The notes below the pieces were generated by a model that saw only the letters and a list, made by a program, of their open reading frames with translations, made no database searches and was not told where the DNA came from. The position numbers and the translations under genes were made by a program. 36,169 bases of DNA, from positions 19,676 to 55,844 of the forward strand of contig DIPH01000007.1 in assembly GCA_002424045.1 (NCBI GenBank), written 5' to 3'. Shown here one piece after another: positions 8,932 through 16,459 of this stretch. Positions within the stretch are counted from its first letter, which is position 1. The number at the start of each line of letters is the position of its first letter. Source of the stretch: Firmicutes bacterium UBA5493. GTDB taxonomy: Bacteria; Bacillota; Limnochordia; Darwinibacteriales; Darwinibacteriaceae.

Positions 8932-9880
8932 AGTATGTTTCTAAACCATTGACAAGTGTCACAATAACGGAAGCGTCTGCGGGGTCATTGCTCTTGCAGT
9001 AGGCTCTCCAAGGTAATGTAATCACTACCCCTTGAGGACCCTCCACAGCCGGAGAACCACGCCCGAATTCGACTTCGGGGAAGTGGAATTCAAGGCTATT
9101 CAGGCCATCCTCTAGACCAAATTTCAGGCTGGTTTCCGTGCCGTTGATTGCTTTATCCATTAACTGCTTGTCCTTGAACAGGGCAGTCAGATTACCACTA
9201 ATCTGGATCAAACCCTCCGGAATATCTTGACGGAACCCTTGGGATCCGATGACGTACTGGTTGCCATCCAGTGATGCATTGATCTGAAAATCAGCAGTCG
9301 TAACAACACCGACTGCAACGCTATTTTCTTGCAGTGTAGCTTGGAAATTGCTAAATCGAGTATCCGTATGTGTCGTTGGACTTGCTGCATAGGCGGTGGT
9401 GCCCACAGTGTTTTTAGCTCCCATGATATCAATGGCTGCGGTTAAGGCTCCGTCTCCGCCCAAAGTGATGGCCATTTGGCTCACTTTGCATCCTGAGAAC
9501 TTCTCATAGACATCAATATCCGTGAAACCCCTGTCTAACACAAACGATGGTTGTGTATCCCCCGGCTTAAACGCATGAGAGTACTCGCTTAAACCTCCGT
9601 CTGTCGTTGTTGGATCCCCAAAAAGTGCCTTTAGCGAATAACCAAAGCTGGTCGGCCCAATGGGTACCACAACCTGACCCGCAACGTCTACATTTCCACG
9701 TGATGGTTTTGCAGGGTCTCTGCGGTTGCGGATGGTGTTGTCTTCGGTGAGATTTTGATTTGCAGCTACGTTATTAGTTTCGAACGGCATTAGGACTGCG
9801 GCCTTGGTTGTTGGATCCACACCAAAGGTAGTCTCGAAATCCAACAGCAGCTGACTTCTATAACCTCTTGCTTGAGTCAT
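8930..9880 (-). CDS. Major tail tube protein
   Basis: A 316-residue beta-rich protein with ATG and an AGGAGG site. Long, low-charge strands, the opening GYRSQLLLDFETTFGV and a late GLEDGLNSLEFHFPEVEFG stretch fit the phage tail tube family (Phage_tube_2 type). It sits at the lambda V position, directly before the G/GT chaperone, and is followed by a terminator, as expected for a protein needed in hundreds of copies. The hexameric-ring tube role is known for the family; the exact family is my assignment without a search. Confidence 0.85.
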   Translation of the reverse strand: MTQARGYRSQLLLDFETTFGVDPTTKAAVLMPFETNNVAANQNLTEDNTIRNRRDPAKPSRGNVDVAGQVVVPIGPTSFGYSLKALFGDPTTTDGGLSEYSHAFKPGDTQPSFVLDRGFTDIDVYEKFSGCKVSQMAITLGGDGALTAAIDIMGAKNTVGTTAYAASPTTHTDTRFSNFQATLQENSVAVGVVTTADFQINASLDGNQYVIGSQGFRQDIPEGLIQISGNLTALFKDKQLMDKAINGTETSLKFGLEDGLNSLEFHFPEVEFGRGSPAVEGPQGVVITLPWRAYCKSNDPADASVIVTLVNGLETY

Positions 9881-9894
9881 TCTTCACTCCTCCT

Positions 9895-10377
9895 TTAATA
9901 CTTCATTGCCATGCCCATTGTTCTAGGCACTGTAATGTTCAGCTGCATCTCCCCGACAATCTGGGGGAAAAACTCTACAGCATCAATTTCATAGTGCGAT
10001 TCCGATACAGGGTAGTTGGGATTTAGCAAGCACAGGGTCTCGTAAATCATTTGGCCCAGAGCATCGCTTTCTTCTAGGCCTTTCAGGATCCGGATATCCC
10101 CATCTTCCGCTTCCTTGTCATTAACGATCATCCATCCGACAAGGGAAAAGTATTTGAATTCTCGGCTATCTTCGCCTTCGATTTTTCCCATTCTGGGAAT
10201 CAAGATAGCCGGGCAATCATCTCTACCCGGCTTTTTTTTAACATTGTGGCCAATGATAATCTGTGGAAGTTTGTTATACTTGGATAAGCAAAAATCCCTG
10301 ATGAGTTCACTATCACGCAAAGCCTTAGCCTGTTTCATGGCAATGCCCATGAGTGGTATAGTCTGCATTGGGTTCAT
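9895..10377 (-). CDS. Probable tail terminator / minor tail protein (lambda U position)
   Basis: 160 residues; ATG overlaps the upstream stop as ATGA. A mixed alpha/beta protein with no catalytic signature. Its place between the Z-position gene and the tail tube gene corresponds to lambda U, the ring that caps the tail tube and joins it to the head. Length is close to gpU-type proteins (about 130-160). Function is inferred from synteny only. Confidence 0.65.
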   Translation of the reverse strand: MNPMQTIPLMGIAMKQAKALRDSELIRDFCLSKYNKLPQIIIGHNVKKKPGRDDCPAILIPRMGKIEGEDSREFKYFSLVGWMIVNDKEAEDGDIRILKGLEESDALGQMIYETLCLLNPNYPVSESHYEIDAVEFFPQIVGEMQLNITVPRTMGMAMKY

Positions 10378-10964
10378 TTGCTTTTGGCCACCTCCAAGTA
10401 CTCTCCAATTTTGCGGTCCATATAGCTGGGAATCTTAGGTTCGTTAATACGATATACGGGGTCGATGGTCAGCCTCTTCGGGATATAAAGGTAGCGCTTT
10501 CTTTTGCTCAAAGGCACACCCGAGGCCCAGAAGAAGCGTCGCATTTTGGACGTTATCGGCGTTGATTTACCTTCCTCCTGCATCGTGCCAAGCCTTTCGG
10601 CATTGGGAGAGATCCACCCTATAAGCACTCGATTGCTATCACCGTAGTGCTTGTATTCCGTAGCTTGATAGAGCTTACCCATTGGCTTGTGATCCGCTAG
10701 GTTACGTCTAGGAGCCCTGCGTTTACCTGTCGGTGTAAAGCCCCTACCTCGATGAGCATCCAGAACTCTGGATGTGGTAACTCCGGAATACCGGGCATAT
10801 CTTCGTCCACCCGGAGCTCCTGAACGTATTCCTTCCTGAACTTCCTTTCGAAGCCACCAGCCTGTAGATTTTAAAGCTCGATTAAAGTAATTGGGGAACT
10901 CATTGGACAGACGGCGAAAGTGTGGCGTTGCCAGGTCCACTAGCTTTACATCCATCTTTAGCAC
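10374..10964 (-). CDS. Head-tail/tail completion protein (lambda Z position, virion morphogenesis-like)
   Basis: 196 residues, very basic in the middle (many Arg/Lys/Gly), which fits a protein near DNA or the neck. It has a GKLYQATEYKHYG segment and an FLEEGKS-like QEEGKSTPIT segment, as seen in phage virion morphogenesis/HK97 gp10-type proteins. GTG at 10964 has only a weak ribosome site; an in-frame ATG at 10955 is an alternative. The gene overlaps the U-position gene by ATGA. The role in joining or finishing the tail is inferred. Confidence 0.65.
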   Translation of the reverse strand: MLKMDVKLVDLATPHFRRLSNEFPNYFNRALKSTGWWLRKEVQEGIRSGAPGGRRYARYSGVTTSRVLDAHRGRGFTPTGKRRAPRRNLADHKPMGKLYQATEYKHYGDSNRVLIGWISPNAERLGTMQEEGKSTPITSKMRRFFWASGVPLSKRKRYLYIPKRLTIDPVYRINEPKIPSYMDRKIGEYLEVAKSK

Positions 10965-10968
10965 ACTA

Positions 10969-11292
10969 TCACCACCCCGGTCTTTCGTTGGTAATACACG
11001 ACAATGTGTGAACAGCTGGATCAGCCCCTATGACACGAGCCACTTCCCAGATTACCATGCCCGCTTCGATCACGTCGCCGCGATGAGGATTGGGTACATC
11101 TTGAGTCAAGACGTAGATAGTAGCCCTATCAGCTTCACCTTCGTTAGTGAAAGTATTGCCAGGAGCTTGTTCTTGTTCAAGTTCAATAATCGCTTGAATA
11201 GATGCCCCGTTGTATGTCACAACTTCCGCAAATTCCGCTGTGTCAAACATGACCAACAGGGCATCGTGAGCCATCAACTCTTTGAATTCCAT
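10969..11292 (-). CDS. Head-tail joining protein, lambda FII-like
   Basis: About 107 residues from ATG 11292 (AGGTGA 5 bases upstream); an in-frame GTG at 11301 is also possible. The small beta-barrel pattern ATIYVLTQDV..PHRGDVI..GMVIWEVARV matches the FII/connector type, where a loop of 'R-G-D-x-I' precedes 'W-V'. Such proteins form the ring between portal/connector and tail. The genes on either side are in lambda order, which supports the call. Confidence 0.7.
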   Translation of the reverse strand: MEFKELMAHDALLVMFDTAEFAEVVTYNGASIQAIIELEQEQAPGNTFTNEGEADRATIYVLTQDVPNPHRGDVIEAGMVIWEVARVIGADPAVHTLSCITNERPGW

Positions 11293-11301
11293 AGCAATCA
11301 C

Positions 11302-11643
11302 CTATTTCTTAGGTGACTTCGGTGGTTCTGGTTTATTCTGTGGGTCCGGTTCTTTCGTGGGCTCGAGGTCATCAGCTGGGCTTCCTGGTTCCTTAGGCGG
11401 CTCAGGGCCCCCGGGCGGATCCACGACCACCTTCGGAGCGTCTTGATCCTTTGGTGGATCTACAGGCTCCTTAGGCGGCTGCAGTCCATCGGACGGTTTT
11501 TCTAAAACCACTAATCGTCCGGCCTTGATCAACTCCCTAGCAACAGGTTTGGCGAGGCCACGAATGACCTCGCCTTTTGCATACCACTTCCCGCCAATTT
11601 TTAGGTATCCGGAGTTGACAACATAACTAACAATGTTTGCCAT
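11302..11643 (-). CDS. Small head protein with proline-rich tail (lambda FI position)
   Basis: 113 residues. Residues 1-50 form a compact domain with a GYLKIGGKWYAKGEVI stretch. The rest is a low-complexity tail of repeated PPKEP/DPPK-type units rich in Pro, Lys, Asp and Glu. ATG with a clear GGAGGA site, 12 bases after the capsid gene. Position equals lambda FI, a packaging helper with its own unstructured segment, but no sequence similarity is claimed. The Pro-rich tail probably serves as an extended protein-binding arm. Confidence 0.7.
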   Translation of the reverse strand: MANIVSYVVNSGYLKIGGKWYAKGEVIRGLAKPVARELIKAGRLVVLEKPSDGLQPPKEPVDPPKDQDAPKVVVDPPGGPEPPKEPGSPADDLEPTKEPDPQNKPEPPKSPKK

Positions 11644-11655
11644 GATACTCCTCCT

Positions 11656-12714
11656 TTATTCCGCGACCTGCAGCGTTACCCAGGAGTCCGCATCAAAAGG
11701 CCTTGGCAATGGGCGAGATGTCAACTGATACGTCATCAGATTGTTGTTTACATCGACCAAGAGCTTAGGCACACGAGCGGCTTCGTAGGTATGGAACTTC
11801 TTGTCCTCTTCAAGTTGGGTAACAGCCCCATAAACCATCTGGCCAACGCCTTCAGGCCCGATCACAATCTTGTTCTCGGCGATGTACGGATGCATAAAGC
11901 CATCTTCACCTAAGTACCAGGCGTAGTACACCCAGAGATCCACACCCAAATCAGTGAGATACCCCAAGTATTTGACACCATTGCCATTTTGGATCCTTAG
12001 CTCAGGCGCAATTTGGCCAATGTTGAAGCGCAACAGGTCAAATTTCTTTTCAAACGCCGGATCATTTTTGAGTAAATCCCAAGCACCAGAACCTAAGAAT
12101 GCATGCCTTGGATTATAGCCCGCCTTCATGAGTTTCTCACAAGCGAATTCGAGGTCCCCAAGCTTTTTAGTAGCCGCGTTGGTCCACTGATCATCGCCAG
12201 TCAAGTTCAGCAAATTGTCGAACTGGAAATCCAGTACGTTTTCAATATACTTGTTCCGGTTTTCATCAATATACCCACGGACGGTGATTTTGCCGGAAGT
12301 GAGCAGCTCCGAAACCATTACCTCCTCGCGGCGGGTAATCGCGTCGTCGAGTTCCTCGGCGTCCTGTTTGAGATGATAGTCCTGCCTATCTTCGGGGCTC
12401 TGCGCTGTATGAAGCGTTTCGCCAGGTAGGCGGGGTTGCAGAACATCTGGACTGATGGGACGCTGAGGAGCAACTCTAGGCGGTGTATACGTCCTTGTCT
12501 CATAACCTTGACGAGCCATGTTAATACCGCCAACACCTTTTGCCACGAACGGAGCTACCGCCTGTGTGCCCTTACGAAAATCCAAGTCGACATGTTCAGT
12601 TACAAACGTCTTCGCGCCTGGAAAAAAGGTATCACGAAGTACTGTGGTGACAGGCATCCTCTTGTCAAAGGATGCATCCATCGAACGAGGAGTGTTTATG
12701 TTTACATTAGACAT
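11656..12714 (-). CDS. Major capsid protein, lambda gpE-like
   Basis: 352 residues, close to lambda gpE (341). ATG preceded by AAGGGGG. The N-terminal TTVLRDTFFPG motif, the VAPFV segment, the central EVMVSELLTSGKITV and the C-terminal DVNNNLMTYQLTSRPLP are typical of the Phage_cap_E family with the HK97-type fold. It follows the decoration gene and precedes FI/FII-position genes, as in lambda. It forms the icosahedral shell. Confidence 0.94.
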   Translation of the reverse strand: MSNVNINTPRSMDASFDKRMPVTTVLRDTFFPGAKTFVTEHVDLDFRKGTQAVAPFVAKGVGGINMARQGYETRTYTPPRVAPQRPISPDVLQPRLPGETLHTAQSPEDRQDYHLKQDAEELDDAITRREEVMVSELLTSGKITVRGYIDENRNKYIENVLDFQFDNLLNLTGDDQWTNAATKKLGDLEFACEKLMKAGYNPRHAFLGSGAWDLLKNDPAFEKKFDLLRFNIGQIAPELRIQNGNGVKYLGYLTDLGVDLWVYYAWYLGEDGFMHPYIAENKIVIGPEGVGQMVYGAVTQLEEDKKFHTYEAARVPKLLVDVNNNLMTYQLTSRPLPRPFDADSWVTLQVAE

Positions 12715-12729
12715 TCTTTCTTACCCCCT

Positions 12730-13431
12730 TTAGCTTTCTCTTTCGACGAGAACAATGTAGACTTTGGACTTTGTCTCATCGTCATCATGTGTTACGGTAA
12801 TGACAACAACATTCACAGAGCCCGCTTCGCCCCAGGTTGCATTCGTGGCATTTGTGTGCTCTACTCCGTTGACTGTAATCGCCACGGTCGCATCAGTTGT
12901 GGCGGCAGTTACAGTGAGCTTATCAGCGACTTGATTTGTTGTTGTCAGATAAGCCTCGATACTCGGGCTAAATGCAGGACTCAACTCCAAGTCTCCAATG
13001 GTGAGGGCGGACAAATCCACATTGAAAATCGGCGCTACCGCCGCTTCCGGTTCAATTGGGTACTCGTCGCGCAAGTAGATGCCCCCGGCTCGAAGCTCGG
13101 CTGCATGATTGTCAATGGTACTGTTGAGTCCGACAGTCAAAGCCTCTCGATGGAAAATACCGGACTGGTAGCAAACAGCCATTACGCCAGTTCCTGTTCC
13201 AGTATCGGTATCATTTGCAAGTATGCAGTCTGCAACTTGACTACCGTCAACAGAATTTGCATCACAGAGTTTACCCAGGCCGCCTACGGTCACAATACCT
13301 ATTACACTTCCCCGAGCCAAAACACCCTGATTCGCGGCGAGCTTGACTCCTTTCGTCAGCAACGGAACCTCTACGCCAGCATGCAAGTTGTCAGGCTTGC
13401 TTGTTCCTAAAACCTTGTAATCTCCACTCAT
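12730..13431 (-). CDS. Head decoration protein (gpD-like) with C-terminal cadherin-like domain
   Basis: 233 residues; lambda gpD has about 110. Residues 1-135 match the gpD/HDPD type (GVKLAANQGVLARGSVIG, HREALTVG). Residues about 140-233 form a second domain with the layout of a cadherin-like beta-sandwich (LSALTIGDLELSPAFSP, then VNGVEHT, VVVITVTHDDDETKSKVYI). The start ATG overlaps the preceding TAA by one base. Decoration proteins form trimers that stabilise the expanded head, so the added domain would project from the surface at the three-fold sites. The fusion is clear; its binding role is inferred. Confidence 0.85.
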   Translation of the reverse strand: MSGDYKVLGTSKPDNLHAGVEVPLLTKGVKLAANQGVLARGSVIGIVTVGGLGKLCDANSVDGSQVADCILANDTDTGTGTGVMAVCYQSGIFHREALTVGLNSTIDNHAAELRAGGIYLRDEYPIEPEAAVAPIFNVDLSALTIGDLELSPAFSPSIEAYLTTTNQVADKLTVTAATTDATVAITVNGVEHTNATNATWGEAGSVNVVVITVTHDDDETKSKVYIVLVERES

Positions 13432-13832
13432 TATTGATTAACCCCCCTTCTACGTGCATCGAGACCTGCAGCAACGTTCTTAAACCTGTCTGTGATAGAC
13501 TGGGGCTCTTGGCTATCGCCTGGCGTCTGAACCTGTGCTTTCACACCATCGACTCCAGAGCTCTCCATGTCTTCCTTGGCCTTATCCAGATAGTCTTTGG
13601 CCAAACCAGCGTCCGCTTGTAGTGCCTGGAAAGCTAAGTCCTTGGCATCTACAGGCTCCCCATACTTTGCCTTGGCCACAAGCGCAGGATCGATGTTCTT
13701 GGCAATTGCCTCGATCCCCTGAATTCTCTCCCGTTCAGTCTTCACACCGTTTTTCACACCTTCAGCTCTAGCTGAGTTCTCAAGCTCAGCCACAAGATCT
13801 GGATGTGTAGCAAGCAGTTCCTCCAACGTCAT
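13431..13832 (-). CDS. Nested scaffold protein from an internal start (lambda Nu3-like)
   Basis: An in-frame ATG at 13832 inside the protease gene has AGGAGG eight bases upstream, as strong a site as at any gene here. It would give a 133-residue product consisting only of the helical, Glu/Lys-rich C-terminal part (starting MTLEELLATHPDLVAELE). In lambda, Nu3 is made from an internal start within C and serves as the free scaffold. The match in architecture makes real use of this start likely, though it is not proven. Confidence 0.75.
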   Translation of the reverse strand: MTLEELLATHPDLVAELENSARAEGVKNGVKTERERIQGIEAIAKNIDPALVAKAKYGEPVDAKDLAFQALQADAGLAKDYLDKAKEDMESSGVDGVKAQVQTPGDSQEPQSITDRFKNVAAGLDARRRGVNQ

Positions 13833-14588
13833 AATGGATCCCTCCTGTTTCTTGCCTGTATTCTCAACAGGCTTTTCGGGTTGTTCGCCCTTAGCCTGAT
13901 GTTGAGCCATTTCTAGTATCTTTTGCGCAGATGCAGCCAAAGAGTTTTGGATGACCAACCTGCTAAAGCTAAAGCTGTTCTGAAGAGCTCCAGTAAGATG
14001 CTTACCATCATCGATATACAAGACTGAATCTGCAAATCCCTCAGCAACAGCCTTTTGAGCAGACATGTACGTCTCGTCATCCATCATTTTTGAGATTAGA
14101 TCCCGATCTTTCCCAGTTTTCAACACGTAGGCGTTCAATATGGTCTCCTTAACAACATCTAGCGTGTCTGCAGCTTTGCGGAACTCCTTGGCTTCCCCCC
14201 ATCCTCCATAACCTGCTGGGTTATGGATCATCATGATTCCAACTGGGCTAATTTTGGTCTCATCACCAGCCATCGCGATGACGGATGCAGCAGAAAGTGC
14301 TTTTTCAACCACGACAATGATTTTTCCATCATGATTTTTTAAGGCGTTGTATATACCGGCTCCCGCATATACGCTCCCGCCAATACTGTCGATCCAGACC
14401 TTTACCTGCTTACCTTTGTGTTCGGCAAGCTCATTTCTAAACGCATTGGGAGATGTAGCTGATAGTTCAAGCCATTCGTAGAGCCAGACCCAATCGTCAT
14501 CAATTATTTCACCATCGATCCTAAGTTCAACCTGATTCGATCCGATGTTTGAGAACTTCCAGAACTTCTTATTCTGGTTCTTTGGCAT
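13431..14588 (-). CDS. ClpP/S49-type prohead protease fused to scaffold
   Basis: 385 residues from ATG 14588, which has GAGGTG upstream; an in-frame GTG at 14612 would add eight residues. Residues about 20-190 are a ClpP-like serine protease: Ser in EKALSAASVIAMAG (about 99), His in MMIHNPAG (about 122) and Asp in the DDETYMSA segment. After a linker, residues about 253-385 form a helical, charged scaffold-like domain. Lambda C works the same way: it cleaves scaffold and portal in the prohead. The gene overlaps the portal stop by 20 bases. Confidence 0.88.
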   Translation of the reverse strand: MPKNQNKKFWKFSNIGSNQVELRIDGEIIDDDWVWLYEWLELSATSPNAFRNELAEHKGKQVKVWIDSIGGSVYAGAGIYNALKNHDGKIIVVVEKALSAASVIAMAGDETKISPVGIMMIHNPAGYGGWGEAKEFRKAADTLDVVKETILNAYVLKTGKDRDLISKMMDDETYMSAQKAVAEGFADSVLYIDDGKHLTGALQNSFSFSRLVIQNSLAASAQKILEMAQHQAKGEQPEKPVENTGKKQEGSIMTLEELLATHPDLVAELENSARAEGVKNGVKTERERIQGIEAIAKNIDPALVAKAKYGEPVDAKDLAFQALQADAGLAKDYLDKAKEDMESSGVDGVKAQVQTPGDSQEPQSITDRFKNVAAGLDARRRGVNQ

Positions 14589-16194
14589 CTTCTTCACCTC
14601 TATCTTTTGCACGTATCTTACGTAGAGCTTTGCGCTCCAAATCCAACTGGGCTACGTTGTCATCCCAGTTGCCGCCCGTCAGAGCAATTGTTTCTTGTTC
14701 ATGTGTAGAAAAACCATGATTAATACGCATGACCGCCGCTTTGACCTCCTTCAACGGGTCAATCTGCCCCTGAGTTGGGCCTGTCCACTCGGCTTTGCAC
14801 CAAGCAGCCTTTGTGGCGGGGTCATTGAAAAAACCCGGGGCGTGAATTCTGCCACGGGCAACTGCTTCTGATAACCAAACTTCATAAATCGGCTGGCAGA
14901 AGTCTGCTATAAACCTCGCCCTATCCGTTTTAATGGACTTCCACATTTCCAGAAGGGCTGCTCTACTCGCTGAATAGGATGCAGTGAAAGACTTCAAGAG
15001 AATCTCTTGAGGTATCTCCAAAGCTGCACCTATCATCTTGGCCATGGAAAGGACGAAACTTTCAAAACCCGATGCCGGACGCTTAGGATCAGCAAAGACC
15101 GCTTTCTCTCCTTTACCAAGATTTACGACAGCACCAGGGCCCAATTCATAGCTATGGTCATCATCTGCATCAACTAAATCCTCGGGCGTAAACATTTCTG
15201 CAAAAGGTATTTCGTCAGTCTCTCCTTCCAGCTCAATGAAGACTGTGTAAAGGGCCTGAACCAAGGCTGCCATAAGCTCCGCCTCTTGATATCGGGTGAT
15301 TTGTTTGAGGGCTTCGAGTACTGGAGCCAAAAAGGGAACTCCACGGTACTGCTCACACCGCTCCGGATCCATAACGTGCAGAACATTAGGATTCCCTGTT
15401 TCCTCACCGTAGGCTTCTACCCGCACCCATTCACGCTTCTTACCTGTAAGATTGACGCCTGTTGGATACTGATTACATACCCAATAGGCAACAACTTCAC
15501 CATCATCGGCAACCTCAACACCGTTGTAAATCATGTTTTCGTTGTCTTTGTTTTTTCCTACAGTGTTATGTCTCCGCGGTGCCCAGCTTGCCAGTGGCAT
15601 CTGAATAGTATCAGGTGTACTCACCCGGTCTGCCTCTATCAAATAGATCCTTAGCCCGTAAGGGGCCCACTTAGTGGGTTCTTTGTATTTGACCAGTCCA
15701 ATTGTTTCTCCATTGAGGAACCAAGCTAAGCAAGCCAAAGCTTGCAGCTCATAGAAGTTATTGAGCCGTAGGGCATCACAATTCCTGGTGTTGGCAAAGA
15801 GCGAGAACTCCCTTTCAATTTGCTTTTCAATGGATGAGGCTTGCGCCTTAGATAGTCCAAGGTATTCGTGGTCTAATCTTGCCTTAAGCTGCAATCCAGG
15901 GCCAACTATGTTAGTCCTCTTTGTGTTAATGGCCGAAGCTGCCAAGGGCGAGGACATAAATAAATCCCTCGACCTCTCCCTTAACAGGTGAAGATGGGGA
16001 TCTATGTCCTGCTGTGGACTGCCGCTTCTAGAATTCCAACCCACCATTGATTTTTTCTGTGTGCTACCCCCGCTATGGCCATAACCTGCGGATGCTTTTA
16101 CAGAGTTTATGCGCTCTAGTGTAATGCGAGCCTTTTCACGTTCAAGGGCCACAGTTGGGCTAACAGCCCGTAAGGCCCGTTCGAATATGTTCAC
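14569..16194 (-). CDS. Portal protein, lambda gpB family
   Basis: 541 residues (lambda B has 533). GTG start with GGGGGGTGAT upstream. Typical segments are SSPLAASAINTKRTNIVGPG near residue 80-100, the YWVCNQYP beta part and the later LKSFTASYSASRAALLEMWK helix, characteristic of lambda-type portals. It forms the dodecameric channel through which DNA is packaged and ejected. It lies between the small connector gene and the protease gene, as in lambda. Confidence 0.93.
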   Translation of the reverse strand: MNIFERALRAVSPTVALEREKARITLERINSVKASAGYGHSGGSTQKKSMVGWNSRSGSPQQDIDPHLHLLRERSRDLFMSSPLAASAINTKRTNIVGPGLQLKARLDHEYLGLSKAQASSIEKQIEREFSLFANTRNCDALRLNNFYELQALACLAWFLNGETIGLVKYKEPTKWAPYGLRIYLIEADRVSTPDTIQMPLASWAPRRHNTVGKNKDNENMIYNGVEVADDGEVVAYWVCNQYPTGVNLTGKKREWVRVEAYGEETGNPNVLHVMDPERCEQYRGVPFLAPVLEALKQITRYQEAELMAALVQALYTVFIELEGETDEIPFAEMFTPEDLVDADDDHSYELGPGAVVNLGKGEKAVFADPKRPASGFESFVLSMAKMIGAALEIPQEILLKSFTASYSASRAALLEMWKSIKTDRARFIADFCQPIYEVWLSEAVARGRIHAPGFFNDPATKAAWCKAEWTGPTQGQIDPLKEVKAAVMRINHGFSTHEQETIALTGGNWDDNVAQLDLERKALRKIRAKDRGEEDAKEPE

Positions 16195-16208
16195 GTAACA
16201 TCACCCCC

Positions 16209-16448
16209 CTAGAGATCTCTTGGTGTAATGCGAAAGGCTTTTCGCTTACCACGACCTGCAGCCTGAGCCTTTAAATCAGCAACTCGGATTTCGAGATCCC
16301 GAATGGCTACCCTGATTTCGGCAAGATGAGCCCTTGTCATCGTCCTGCTACCAATCTGATACGATTGCCCTTGCAACACTTTCAGCTCAGCTTCATAGTA
16401 AGCATCAAGCCGTGCAAGAGCCCTTTCAAGCCTTAGGTTCAAGCTCAC
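16209..16448 (-). CDS. Small head-tail connector, gpW-like (DUF6148 type)
   Basis: 79 residues from GTG with GGAGGTGG upstream. The helical hairpin with LxGQSYxIGxRTMTRAxLAEIR is typical of the DUF6148/gpW-like family that lies between terminase and portal genes. gpW binds under the portal and is needed before tail attachment. Position and length (lambda W 68) agree. Confidence 0.82.
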   Translation of the reverse strand: MSLNLRLERALARLDAYYEAELKVLQGQSYQIGSRTMTRAHLAEIRVAIRDLEIRVADLKAQAAGRGKRKAFRITPRDL

Positions 16449-16459
16449 ATCGCCACCTC

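Noticed and set aside
12436..13410. 324-codon open frame on the plus strand across the capsid and decoration genes
   Set aside because: It is antisense to two clearly recognisable structural genes, has a Cys/Arg/Ile-rich composition unlike a folded protein, and lacks a ribosome site.
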